Positions 8,546-17,414 of a DNA stretch of 64,000 nucleotides are shown here, one piece after another. The position numbers and the translations under genes were made by a program. The stretch lies in contig NZ_ABCM01000002.1 of assembly GCF_000170795.1 (NCBI RefSeq), positions 310,001 through 374,000 of the forward strand, read 5' to 3'. A model generated the notes under the pieces. That model saw only the letters and a list, made by a program, of their open reading frames with translations, searched no databases and was not told where the DNA came from. How positions within the stretch are numbered: position 1 is the first letter of the stretch; each line of letters begins with the position of its first letter. Origin of the DNA: Pedobacter sp. BAL39 (GTDB taxonomy: Bacteria; Bacteroidota; Bacteroidia; Sphingobacteriales; Sphingobacteriaceae).

Positions 8546-9841
8546 ATGAACCAAGTTAAGAACAGGTGGTTAATTGCAGCATCTGCTGTAGGCATCCACC
8601 TCTCGATCGGATCTGTCTACGCATGGAGCGTCTACACAAAACCATTAATTGATAAACTGGGCTGGGGACTGAAGGAAACACAATTTACCTTCGGGCTGGC
8701 CATCTTTTTCCTCGGGATGTCGGCGGCTTTTCTGGGAAGCTATGCAGAGAGAATAGGCCCAAAGAAGTCGGGCATGCTTTCTGCCATTTGCTTCGGACTG
8801 GGCATTGCTGGTTCCGGGCTTGCAGTACACCTGGGGTCTATCTATTTATTGTACCTATCTTATAGTGTGGTTGGCGGGATCGGACTTGGGATAGGTTATA
8901 TTACTCCTGTCAGTTCATTGATCAAATGGTTTCCGGATAAACGGGGACTGGCAACGGGGCTTGCAATTATGGGTTTCGGTTTTGCCGCACTGATCAGCAG
9001 CCCGCTGATTGTTTCATTGATCTCTTCAGTAGGAATCGCCAATACTTTCTTTATCATGGGTGGTAGTTATTTTCTGATCATCTTTGCTTCTTCAAGATAT
9101 ATATCCGCTCCGCCTGAGGGCTGGGTGCCTGAGGGCATGAAAACAAGCGATGTCGCCACAAAAAAAATCGTCAGCGGGGACCTTTCACAGATGACTGCGA
9201 AGGAGGCGATCAAGACAAAACGTTTCTGGTACCTATGGGTGATGTTTTTCATCAACATCTGCTGCGGCATCGCCATTATCTCCGCCGCATCACCAATGGC
9301 ACAGGAATTTGCCGGACTTACAGTTGTTGCGGCGGCAGCAATGGTGGGATTTATGGGAATCTTTAATGGTGGCGGCCGCATTGGATGGGCCACCTTGTCG
9401 GACTACCTGGGAAGACCCAATACCTTCATCGTATTTTTGATGCTGGAAATCGTCGCCTTCATGTTGGTGCCAAGTGCCACAAATCCACTGATGTTTCAGG
9501 CCCTGATATTTGTGATCATTTCCTGTTATGGCGGTGGTTTTTCATCCGTCACGGCCTATGTAGGAGATTTGTTCGGAACCAAAGAACTTGGAGCTATAGT
9601 AGGCTACATGCTGACGGCATGGGCAGCTGCCGGTATGGCAGGACCATTATTTGCCGCATTTACCAGGAGTGCGACAAACAGCTATGATGGTACGATGTAT
9701 GGCTTTGCCGCATTGCTCGTAATTGCTTTGGTGATTTCTGTTTTACTCAAAATGGAAGTCAGAAAGATGCGTGCAGCAAAAGAAAAAGAACTGGAAATCA
9801 GCATGGCATGGCTGGAAGAAGTTCCGGAATTTGTCGATTAA
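8546..9841 (+). CDS. OFA-family MFS transporter (oxalate/formate antiporter-like)
   Basis: This 431-aa, roughly 12-helix major facilitator belongs to the oxalate:formate antiporter family, whose members carry formate, oxalate, pyruvate or related monocarboxylates. The typical OFA N-terminus NRWLIAASAVGIHLSIGSVYAWSV-like segment, the loop SSLIKWFPDKRGLATGLA between helices 4 and 5, and GRIGWATLSDYLGR between helices 8 and 9 are visible. The gene lies next to pyruvate formate-lyase and the YjjPB-like exporter, which fits export or exchange of fermentation acids. The substrate is inferred from context. A terminator follows directly. Confidence 0.88.
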   Translation: MNQVKNRWLIAASAVGIHLSIGSVYAWSVYTKPLIDKLGWGLKETQFTFGLAIFFLGMSAAFLGSYAERIGPKKSGMLSAICFGLGIAGSGLAVHLGSIYLLYLSYSVVGGIGLGIGYITPVSSLIKWFPDKRGLATGLAIMGFGFAALISSPLIVSLISSVGIANTFFIMGGSYFLIIFASSRYISAPPEGWVPEGMKTSDVATKKIVSGDLSQMTAKEAIKTKRFWYLWVMFFINICCGIAIISAASPMAQEFAGLTVVAAAAMVGFMGIFNGGGRIGWATLSDYLGRPNTFIVFLMLEIVAFMLVPSATNPLMFQALIFVIISCYGGGFSSVTAYVGDLFGTKELGAIVGYMLTAWAAAGMAGPLFAAFTRSATNSYDGTMYGFAALLVIALVISVLLKMEVRKMRAAKEKELEISMAWLEEVPEFVD

Positions 9842-9890
9842 GCTAAACAGCGCCTTTTTAACTTTAACTATTCTAACCAATTTATTGCTA

Positions 9891-9924
9891 CCTCGTTCTG
9901 ATGCGTTTCAGAATGAGGTTTTTT
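9891..9924 (+). terminator. Intrinsic terminator after the OFA transporter
   Basis: An 11-bp stem (9891-9901 with 9908-9918) with loop TGCGTT is followed by six T residues at 9919-9924. It closes the fermentation block. Confidence 0.88.
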
Positions 9925-10021
9925 GTTTACGCCTTCTCGATATCTCAGAATAGGTGAACATAGAATATAATCCCGAAAATTCGCACAGTATTTTGAATGC
10001 TAAATGCTTTAGTATATTTTT

Positions 10022-10696
10022 GTGACTGCTAAGTTTTTGCTGCATTCGGGTATGGAGTTCAATTCTAATTTATTTCAGGAGAAAGAGAAGGTATGGAAAA
10101 GCTATGGAGAAACATCATGGCACAGAAACTGGAAGAAAGTATTTCCTGCCTCATTCCGGGAACTCAGCTTTACCGATCAATTGCTGGGAGATTTACACCG
10201 CGCCGATGTGCATACCCCCTGTGGCACTACACTCGAATTTCAGAACTCACCGATCAGTCTGGAAGAGCTAAGAAGCAGAGAAGCTTTTTATCCCAAGCTG
10301 GTGTGGGTATTGAACGGCAAGAAATTTAAGGGCTTCAGGATTCTTAAGAGCCTCCCTGATGTGGACGATCCGAGGCTGAATGGTTTCGATTTTTGTCATA
10401 GTGATCACCTTTCCATGATCAGGACATCTGAGTTCCTATATGGCCATGGAGCCGCTAAGGTCATGAATTTCTATCACCCGGAGCTTAAAAATATACCGCT
10501 TACCTCATATTATTATTCATTTTGTTGGAAACAACCTCATCGGGTGTGGTACGAAGCAAAGGCACCTATTGTAGTTGATCTCGGCGGGCACTTTTTGTAT
10601 CAATTGAAACAAAGGCCGCAGGTCTCCGGAGATTATGCCTATCTGCATATGATCAGCCGCAAATCTTTTATTGATCAATATCTGGTGAGTGTATAA
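10022..10696 (+). CDS. CoiA-like putative nuclease, short form
   Basis: The protein (224 aa from GTG, 214 aa from the ATG at 10052) resembles the nuclease domain of competence protein CoiA. The run SWHRNWKKVFP, then HRADVHTP, then LEFQNSPISLEELRSREAFY and LVWVLNG reproduce the order seen in Bacteroidota CoiA-like proteins. The D, E and Q of ADV...EFQ fit a restriction-endonuclease-like core. The Cys-rich N-terminal zinc domain that I expect in longer relatives is absent, and an in-frame stop at 10010 prevents extension. It stands alone between the fermentation block and the exopolysaccharide locus. The role, DNA processing during uptake or something else, is not established. Confidence 0.7.
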   Translation: MTAKFLLHSGMEFNSNLFQEKEKVWKSYGETSWHRNWKKVFPASFRELSFTDQLLGDLHRADVHTPCGTTLEFQNSPISLEELRSREAFYPKLVWVLNGKKFKGFRILKSLPDVDDPRLNGFDFCHSDHLSMIRTSEFLYGHGAAKVMNFYHPELKNIPLTSYYYSFCWKQPHRVWYEAKAPIVVDLGGHFLYQLKQRPQVSGDYAYLHMISRKSFIDQYLVSV

Positions 10697-10700
10697 TAGA

Positions 10701-10771
10701 TTTCACACCTCCACAACCTGTTGCACACTTCTGTAAAAATCCTTTCACATCCTTGCACAATCTGTTTCACA
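10701..10771 (+). promoter_or_regulatory. Cluster of TTKCACA heptamers upstream of the exopolysaccharide operon
   Basis: Five copies of TT(T/G)CACA start at 10701, 10721, 10743, 10753 and 10765. The spacings of 20, 22, 10 and 12 bases put them on roughly the same face of the helix. A sixth CACA core is at 10712. The block lies 100-170 bases before the first export gene. It could be a binding array for an activator or repressor; only the repeats are seen directly. Confidence 0.4.
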
Positions 10772-10868
10772 ATCACTAAAAACCTAATGCTTTAATAAAA
10801 TTTAGTCTCTAAATTTAATTCATAGTAATTAATGCAAAGTAATCTGTATTAATAATAAAACATTGGTT

Positions 10869-11639
10869 ATGAAATTTAAGATTATTATTTATTCCTTATT
10901 CTTAATAATTGTATCAGGCTGTGCCAGACAGCGTAATTTGGTGTATTTCAGTGATCTGAGCAACAAAGATGGTCGGAGCGGCATGATTTCCGGTAATGGG
11001 GAGTCCCGGATTCTAAAAAATGATGTATTGAGCCTTACAGTCAAAACCAGTAGTGAGGCAACCAATGCCTTGTATGCTTCAAACTCCAGCTCGATCAACG
11101 CAAGTGGTGTCTATGAAAAGGAAGGCTACCGTGTCAATGAACTCGGGATGATTAACCTGCCTTTACTTGGCGAAGTGAAAATTGGAGGGCTGACGCTGGC
11201 TGAAGCGGAATTTGCTGTAACTGCTGCCCTTAAAAAGAATACCGTCAAGGGTGACGTCATGGTTAATATAAAATTCATGAACTTCAGGATTACTGTCATC
11301 GGCGAGGTCAATCATCCCTCAACTTTCAGCGTGCAAAATGAAAAGATCACATTGCTTGAAGCATTGGGAATGGCAGGAGACATGACCGCCTATGGAAAAA
11401 GAGAAAATGTATTGCTCATTAGGGAGGTCGATGGTGAGAGGGTACTTGCGAGGGTAAACTTAAATCATAAAGAGGCACTCAACTCTCCCTATTTTTACCT
11501 TAGGCAAAATGATGTGATTTATGTTGAACCAGATAAAGCCAAATCCGTCGAATATAGCAACAGCAGCAGGACGATGCCACTTGTGGTAGCCACGATATCC
11601 GCTGTTGCGGTACTTGCCACAGCCCTCCTGAACAGATAA
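10869..11639 (+). CDS. Wza-like polysaccharide export lipoprotein
   Basis: This is an outer-membrane auxiliary (OPX) family protein that forms the export channel for capsular or exopolysaccharide. It has a lipoprotein signal (hydrophobic IIIYSLFLIIVSGC, with the modified Cys in the lipobox SGC), then a polysaccharide biosynthesis/export domain with NELGMINLPLLGEV, and an SLBB-like segment around FRITVIGEVNHPS and ITLLEALGMAGD. The C-terminus has a hydrophobic helix (PLVVATISAVAVLATALL), which some OPX proteins use to cross the outer membrane. The ATG at 10869 is preferred over the TTG at 10863. The gene is the first of a long operon and is followed 31 bases later by the Wzc-like kinase. Confidence 0.92.
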   Translation: MKFKIIIYSLFLIIVSGCARQRNLVYFSDLSNKDGRSGMISGNGESRILKNDVLSLTVKTSSEATNALYASNSSSINASGVYEKEGYRVNELGMINLPLLGEVKIGGLTLAEAEFAVTAALKKNTVKGDVMVNIKFMNFRITVIGEVNHPSTFSVQNEKITLLEALGMAGDMTAYGKRENVLLIREVDGERVLARVNLNHKEALNSPYFYLRQNDVIYVEPDKAKSVEYSNSSRTMPLVVATISAVAVLATALLNR

Positions 11640-11670
11640 AAATACAAACACCACCACCAAAACAAACACC

Positions 11671-13968
11671 ATGTCAACCTACCTGCAGTCTGCACATCAA
11701 GTACCTGACTTCAAAAGCCAGCTGCTTCAATACCTCAAATACTGGTATGTGTTTGTCGTTATGCTGGCTTTAGGCATAGGTGGAGCGTATGTATATCTGC
11801 TGATGACAGTACCACAATATAAGATCACGACAGTTCTACGTGTGGAGGAGGATGCCAAAGGTGATGGTTTTCTCAAAGGAACGGCTTTCAGCGATCTCAA
11901 TATGTTCCAGTCCAAACAAACCGTAGATAATGAAATGGAGGTACTTCGTTCTAAGAAATTAATTGGGGCAGTTTTGAAGGATATGTCTGCTGAGACCCGA
12001 TATTTTCTGAATAGGTTGCCACGCAGGAAGGAACTATATGGACCTGAGCTTTCATTCCGGATATTGCCGGATACGATAATGCCTGCCGGATACGTAAAAA
12101 GAAAATTATCTATTGAAATTATCAATTCAGGGCAGTTTATTTTTAGAGATGGTGCGCATCAACGCATTTGTCGTTTTGGAGAGCGACTGGTTAGCCCTGA
12201 TTTTAAAATTACCGTTTTTAAAGGCCCCGCATTCAAAAGTGGAAGTAGGCCGATACAGATATCGTTTGTCAACATACAGGGACTTGCGGAATCTTACAGT
12301 GTTTCGCAGCTGCTTATCATGCCCGTAACAAAGGATGCCAATAACATTGTGATCAGTATGATGGATGCGGTCCCTCAGCGTGGGGTGGATTTTCTAAACC
12401 GGCTTATTGAAAGATATAATGTGGAGAGTGTAAAGCGCAAAACAAGACTCGCCCAGTTGAGCATCAAACAGATCGACGAGCGGCTTCATTCTCTTTCTGC
12501 AGAATTGTCCGGCATCGAAAAGGGAGTAGAGCTTTATAAACAGGACAACAGGGTCACGGAACTCAGTACTGATGCGGAGATGGACCTACAATCGTCAACT
12601 CATTACAATCAGCAGCTTGCGTCCAGCAATATGCAGCTGAGTCAGGTGAGATCTCTCATAGGCTACCTCTCGGGCAATGAAGGTAAATTTCAGATGGTTC
12701 CTGCAACGCTTGGTGTCAAAGACCCTACTTTTCAAAGTCTCGCAGATAAATATAATAACCTTCAGATCGAAAGACAGCGTTTGCTGCAAACGAGTCAACC
12801 AGGCAACCCTCTGGTAGTCAACATCACAGATCAACTCGCAGCATTGCGTGGAAATCTGATGGAGAACCTGAAGGTAATCCGCCGGGGACTTCAGCTGGAG
12901 CGGTCCAGCCTGGGGAACAGCAGCTCGACCTATACAGCAAGGTTAAGAAGTATACCTGGACTAGAAAAGGGATTGATGGAAAGGAGCAGAGAGCAAAGTG
13001 TTCAAACGGCTATCTATCATTATCTGCTTCAAAAACGCGAAGAAACGCAGCTGTCCCTGTCTGCTACCATCCCTACTTCAGAGGTTGTGGATGATCCCGC
13101 AGCGGTATCCATTCCGGCAAAACCAAGAGTACAGGTGATCTACCTGATGGGCATCGTGCTCGGACTTGGATTTCCGGCCGCGATCATATTTGCAACGCGC
13201 AAATTGAGCAATAAAGTGAAAGATATCAATGATGTGCCATTCCAATTGGGAGGCGCACGTATACTGGGTGAACTAAGCCATAAATCAATAGGTAGTTCCA
13301 TCGTGGTGCACGAAGACAGGAGCACGACGATCTCGGAGCTCTTCAGGTTCATCAGGTCGAATTTAGACTTCATGGACACCAGTGGTCAAAATCAGACGCT
13401 TCTGGTGACCTCAACGACCAAAGGGGAGGGGAAAACATTTTTCGCTATCAACTTAGGGATCACACTGTCACTGGTCGGGAAAAAAGTTGTATTGCTTGAG
13501 TTTGATTTGCGTAAGCCGGATTTGTTGAAGCATATGAATATGAGGGTGGAGCTCGGGTTATCAGACTACCTAAAGTCCGGCAGTCTTACCATCGATGATC
13601 TGCTCGTGCCCGTAAAAGACAGCAACTCCCTCTTTGTCATTGGATGTGGAGATCTTCCGGAAAACCCGGCGGAGCTGCTCAGCAGCGAAAGGCTTCAGGA
13701 TTTATTTGCAGAACTTAAGCAACGGTTTGAAGTGATTGTCGTTGACACTTCCCCGGTGGGTAGGGTTGCTGATGCTTTCAGTCTTGCCAAATACGCCGAT
13801 GCGAGTATCTATCTGGTGCGGTACAATTATACCGATAAAACTGAGTTGGGCATCTTTGCTGATATCTGCGAAAATCAAAAGCTCAGAAATCCGATGCTTG
13901 TATTTAACGATGCCAAGAAAGAAAATAGAAACGTCTATCGGTATGGACGTTATGCTTATACTGCTTGA
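11671..13968 (+). CDS. Wzc-like polysaccharide co-polymerase / BY-kinase
   Basis: This inner-membrane chain-length regulator fused to a bacterial tyrosine kinase controls polymer length and export through the Wza-like channel. It is 765 aa long. Membrane segment 1 is near residues 28-48, the periplasmic Wzz/GNVR region with coiled-coil character spans to about 485, and membrane segment 2 (IYLMGIVLGLGFPAAIIF) is near 488-507. The cytoplasmic kinase has Walker A TTKGEGKT near residue 580, Walker A' LLEFDLRKP near 607 and Walker B VIVVDTSP near 688. The C-terminal tail has a tyrosine cluster (YRYGRYAY), the expected autophosphorylation site. A cognate phosphatase was not seen in this window. Confidence 0.93.
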   Translation: MSTYLQSAHQVPDFKSQLLQYLKYWYVFVVMLALGIGGAYVYLLMTVPQYKITTVLRVEEDAKGDGFLKGTAFSDLNMFQSKQTVDNEMEVLRSKKLIGAVLKDMSAETRYFLNRLPRRKELYGPELSFRILPDTIMPAGYVKRKLSIEIINSGQFIFRDGAHQRICRFGERLVSPDFKITVFKGPAFKSGSRPIQISFVNIQGLAESYSVSQLLIMPVTKDANNIVISMMDAVPQRGVDFLNRLIERYNVESVKRKTRLAQLSIKQIDERLHSLSAELSGIEKGVELYKQDNRVTELSTDAEMDLQSSTHYNQQLASSNMQLSQVRSLIGYLSGNEGKFQMVPATLGVKDPTFQSLADKYNNLQIERQRLLQTSQPGNPLVVNITDQLAALRGNLMENLKVIRRGLQLERSSLGNSSSTYTARLRSIPGLEKGLMERSREQSVQTAIYHYLLQKREETQLSLSATIPTSEVVDDPAAVSIPAKPRVQVIYLMGIVLGLGFPAAIIFATRKLSNKVKDINDVPFQLGGARILGELSHKSIGSSIVVHEDRSTTISELFRFIRSNLDFMDTSGQNQTLLVTSTTKGEGKTFFAINLGITLSLVGKKVVLLEFDLRKPDLLKHMNMRVELGLSDYLKSGSLTIDDLLVPVKDSNSLFVIGCGDLPENPAELLSSERLQDLFAELKQRFEVIVVDTSPVGRVADAFSLAKYADASIYLVRYNYTDKTELGIFADICENQKLRNPMLVFNDAKKENRNVYRYGRYAYTA

Positions 13969-13975
13969 TGATTAA

Positions 13976-14015
13976 GTAATCCATTCAGGATTACAGGGGG
14001 GATTCAGATTTTTTT
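13976..14015 (+). promoter_or_regulatory. Possible leader hairpin before the UpxY gene
   Basis: A 7-bp inverted repeat GTAATCC (13976-13982) / GGATTAC (13988-13994) is followed by a G-rich run and then seven T residues at 14009-14015. A second GGATT at 14000-14004 could pair with AATCC instead, giving mutually exclusive folds. It lies in the 126-base gap before the antiterminator gene, so an attenuation role is conceivable but weakly supported. Confidence 0.25.
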
Positions 14016-14094
14016 CAATTTATTAAAAAGCAATCATGTAAGTGAGGTAGCGAAGCTATGTCCGCCGAAATGACCATCAGTTCACCTAAAAATA

Positions 14095-14625
14095 ATGCCT
14101 CAAATGGAAACACCAATCGCTGCAGCTCGTGGAGTTCAAAAATGGTTTGCCGTCTATACCCGCCCGCGTTGGGAAAAAAAGGTGGAGCAGCAACTGAAGA
14201 TGCAAGGCATCACGTGTTATTGCCCCCTTAGAAAGGTTCAGAGCCAGTGGGCCGACCGCATCAAGGTGGTTGAGCTGCCCCTGTTTAGCTCCTATGTCTT
14301 TGTCTGTATTCATCCCCGTGAAGAGTTAAATGTCAGGCTGAATATCGGTGTGGTCAACTTTGTGTATTACATGGGGCATCTGGCCGAGATCCGGCATTCC
14401 GTGATTGAGGAGATCAAAAGCAACCTGGAAAAATATCCAGATGCAGAAATTGTCAGCATGCGCGATCTGGAGGTGGGCGACCGTGTCAGAATTAAAGCGG
14501 GGCTGATGGGGGAGCAGGAGGGCAAGGTCCTTCAGGTAAGAGGGAAAAATGTGCTGCTGGTTATCGATAACCTCAGCAGCATACTCATTTCCAAAGTAAT
14601 GGTATCGGCGCTGGAGCTGAACTGA
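14095..14625 (+). CDS. UpxY-type transcription antiterminator (NusG paralogue)
   Basis: This specialised NusG-like protein suppresses premature termination within long polysaccharide operons of Bacteroidota. The 176-aa protein has an NGN domain (KWFAVYTRPRWEKKVEQQL, with PLFSSYVFV) and a C-terminal KOW domain (VGDRVRIKAGLMGEQEGKVLQVRG). In Bacteroides upx genes stand at the head of capsule operons; here the gene is third, after the export genes. It could act on the remaining 18 kb up to the terminator at 32805. No UpxZ partner was recognised. The second in-frame ATG at 14104 is an alternative start. Confidence 0.9.
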   Translation: MPQMETPIAAARGVQKWFAVYTRPRWEKKVEQQLKMQGITCYCPLRKVQSQWADRIKVVELPLFSSYVFVCIHPREELNVRLNIGVVNFVYYMGHLAEIRHSVIEEIKSNLEKYPDAEIVSMRDLEVGDRVRIKAGLMGEQEGKVLQVRGKNVLLVIDNLSSILISKVMVSALELN

Positions 14626-14652
14626 GTGAATTAAATCTATAGATGTCAGCAT

Positions 14653-15945
14653 ATGAATCCGCTTGAAAATACTAAAATAGCAGTAATCGGCCTCGGTTAT
14701 GTTGGGCTACCCCTCGCGGTAGAATTCTCGAAAAAATATAAGGTATTTGGTTTTGATATCAATGCTGAGAGAATCCGTCAGCTAAAAGCCGGGCACGATC
14801 ATACCCATGAAGTGGATGAGGCTGAGCTGTTGACGGTACTCACTAACGACTGCACTACCCTGACAGGGCTGTTCTGTACAGATAGCATCGCACTGCTCAA
14901 AAACTGTAACGTTTTCATTGTGACAGTACCTACACCTGTAGATAAAAACAACAGGCCGAACCTTGAGCCTCTTCTTGCAGCCAGCAGAACAGTAGGCAAG
15001 GTGCTGAAAAAAAAGGATATTGTTGTTTATGAATCTACGGTATATCCTGGTGTAACGGAAGATGAATGTGTGCCGGTACTGGAAAAACAATCAGGCCTGT
15101 GGTTCAATGTCGATTTCTTCGCCGGCTATTCCCCTGAGCGGATCAATCCTGGTGATAAAGACCATACCGTGGCCAATATCCTAAAGATCACATCGGGATC
15201 GACCCCCGATGCTGCGGAAAAAATCGATTGCCTTTACCGCTCGGTTATTAACGCGGGTACCTACAAGGCTTCCTCCATCCGGGTAGCGGAGGCCGCTAAG
15301 GTAATTGAGAATGCACAGCGCGATATCAATATCGCTTTCGTCAATGAACTGGCCATGATCTTTAACCGTCTTGGCATTGATACCCAGGAGGTACTCAAAG
15401 CTGCGGGGACTAAATGGAACTTCATGAAGTTTCAACCGGGACTGGTTGGAGGGCACTGTATCGGGGTAGATCCTTACTACCTTGCCCAGAAGGCTCAGGA
15501 AATGGGTTATTATCCAGAGATCATCCTCGCAGGAAGGAGGATCAACGACCGTATGGGTAGTTATATTGCCGACGAGTTGGTGAAGAAGATTGTTTCCCGT
15601 AAAGGCGTATATAATAGTGATGTACTGATCCTGGGTTTTACCTTTAAGGAGAACTGCCCGGATGTGAGAAATACAAAAGTTATAGATATCGTCAGGAGGC
15701 TAAGGGAATACAATATTAACGTGGTAATTCATGATCCCTGGGCAGACCCCAAACAGGTCGAGAAGGAATACGGGGTCATTTGTCAGAATGGACATGCAAA
15801 AGACAGAACCTACGACGCCATTATCCTCGCAGTTGCACATCTGAAATTTAAAGATATAGATGTTTCTGCAATGTGTCATCAGGAGACCGTTGTGTATGAT
15901 ATCAAGTCGATGTTGCCCGACAGCATGGTGAACATGCGATTATAG
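14653..15945 (+). CDS. UDP-sugar 6-dehydrogenase (WbpO/TviB-like)
   Basis: This enzyme oxidises C6 of a UDP-hexose or UDP-N-acetylhexosamine to the uronic acid with two NAD+. The 430-aa protein has the N-terminal Rossmann motif [15 protein letters not shown], the [10 protein letters not shown] segment and the catalytic Cys269 in [12 protein letters not shown], followed by the C-terminal UDP-binding domain. The sequence style is that of the WbpO/TviB branch (UDP-GlcNAc or UDP-GalNAc), but UDP-glucose cannot be excluded. The uronic acid product links this gene to the downstream epimerase, the amide-forming cassette and the pectate lyase. Confidence 0.9.
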   Translation: MNPLENTKIAVIGLGYVGLPLAVEFSKKYKVFGFDINAERIRQLKAGHDHTHEVDEAELLTVLTNDCTTLTGLFCTDSIALLKNCNVFIVTVPTPVDKNNRPNLEPLLAASRTVGKVLKKKDIVVYESTVYPGVTEDECVPVLEKQSGLWFNVDFFAGYSPERINPGDKDHTVANILKITSGSTPDAAEKIDCLYRSVINAGTYKASSIRVAEAAKVIENAQRDINIAFVNELAMIFNRLGIDTQEVLKAAGTKWNFMKFQPGLVGGHCIGVDPYYLAQKAQEMGYYPEIILAGRRINDRMGSYIADELVKKIVSRKGVYNSDVLILGFTFKENCPDVRNTKVIDIVRRLREYNINVVIHDPWADPKQVEKEYGVICQNGHAKDRTYDAIILAVAHLKFKDIDVSAMCHQETVVYDIKSMLPDSMVNMRL

Positions 15946-15971
15946 GCCATTCAGACCTTCAACCCATTTCA

Positions 15972-17414
15972 ATGAGCCTAAAACAGAAAACCATTACCGG
16001 CCTGGTGTGGACCTTCATCCAACAATTCAGCGTACAACTTATTGGTGTTGGCATGACCATCATGCTGGCCAGGATGCTTATGCCTGCAGAGTTTGGCCTT
16101 ATTGCCATGCTGGGAATAGTGATTGCTATTGGCAATTCGCTGCTGGATAGTGGATTGGCTTCGTCACTGATCCGCTCTAAGGACCTGACACAGGCTGACT
16201 ACTCTACGGTGTTCTTTTTTAATCTTATAGGTAGCCTGCTGATGTATGGCCTGGTCTACCTGATTGCGCCAATCGTTGCCATATTTTATCATCAGGCGGT
16301 ACTCAGCATGGTGTTGCGGGTGTATGCGATTGATTTTATTTTGAATGCTTTCTTCAGCATTCAGAACGCACGGCTCACCAAGGAAATGAATTTTAAACTA
16401 CAGATGAAGATTCAGGTTCCCTCTGTGCTGGCTGGTGGAATCATTGGCTTGTTACTGGCAAGCAGTGGTTATGGCGTATGGAGCCTGGTATGGATGAACC
16501 TATGCCAGTCACTATTCTCCACGGTATTGCATTGGATCTACTCCAGGTGGCGCCCCAGTTGGATTTTTGACTATGCCTGTTTTAAGAGACACTTTCATTT
16601 CGGATACAAAATGACACTTTCGGGGCTACTGGAGATTATTTTTAAAAACATTTACGTATTGATCATCGGAAGGAGTTACCCTTTGGCTCAGCTCGGTTTC
16701 TATTCGCGTGCCGATTCCGTCAGCCAGTTGCCGGTCAGCAACATCACTGTGGTCATCAATAAAGTAACCTATCCGATGTTTTCCTCAATTGCCGATGATG
16801 AGCATAAACTGAAGGCTGTATACCGGAAGTTGATGCAACAGGTGTTGTTCTGGAATACGCCGGCATTGGTGTTGCTTGCGATCATTGCCGAACCGTTTTT
16901 TGCATTTCTCCTTACAGAAAAATGGCTTCCTGCAGTACCTTACTTTCAGATTTTATGTCTTGCGGGGATCATGTACCCACTGCATTCCTATAACCTGAAC
17001 ATTCTGAAGGTAAAGGGACGGAGCGACCTGATCCTTCAATTGGAGTTCATAAAGAAAGGCATCTGCATCGCAGGTATTGTTGCCGTCATTCCTTTCGGTA
17101 TTTATGGACTATTATATTTTCAGCTGCTGTTTAGCTTTCTGGGCTATTATATCAATGCCATCTATAGCGGCAGGATGATCAGCTACCCCATCGGAGAACA
17201 ACTGGCGGATATGTTTCCCGTCTTTGCCACCTCTGCCTTCGCTGGTACATTGTGTTTTCTGGCGGATCACCTTTATTTTAAATCCATGCAGCTGCCTCAT
17301 TTCAGCAGAATCCTGGTCGACACCCTGTTCTTCATGGTCATTTACCTCGGGAGCAGCAACATGATGAAACTCCCTGCTATTGATGATTTTAAACAACTAA
17401 TCTTAAAACGATGA
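15972..17414 (+). CDS. Wzx-type polysaccharide flippase (PST family)
   Basis: This is a multi-pass inner-membrane protein of 480 aa with the N-terminal KTITGLVWTFIQQFSVQLIG-like segment and ARMLMPAEFGLIAML, both typical of WzxC-like lipid-linked oligosaccharide flippases in the MATE/MOP superfamily. About 12 hydrophobic segments can be counted. It would move undecaprenyl-linked repeat units to the periplasm for the Wzy-like polymerase encoded at 23545. The stop overlaps the start of the next gene (ATGA), which indicates translational coupling. Confidence 0.9.
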   Translation: MSLKQKTITGLVWTFIQQFSVQLIGVGMTIMLARMLMPAEFGLIAMLGIVIAIGNSLLDSGLASSLIRSKDLTQADYSTVFFFNLIGSLLMYGLVYLIAPIVAIFYHQAVLSMVLRVYAIDFILNAFFSIQNARLTKEMNFKLQMKIQVPSVLAGGIIGLLLASSGYGVWSLVWMNLCQSLFSTVLHWIYSRWRPSWIFDYACFKRHFHFGYKMTLSGLLEIIFKNIYVLIIGRSYPLAQLGFYSRADSVSQLPVSNITVVINKVTYPMFSSIADDEHKLKAVYRKLMQQVLFWNTPALVLLAIIAEPFFAFLLTEKWLPAVPYFQILCLAGIMYPLHSYNLNILKVKGRSDLILQLEFIKKGICIAGIVAVIPFGIYGLLYFQLLFSFLGYYINAIYSGRMISYPIGEQLADMFPVFATSAFAGTLCFLADHLYFKSMQLPHFSRILVDTLFFMVIYLGSSNMMKLPAIDDFKQLILKR

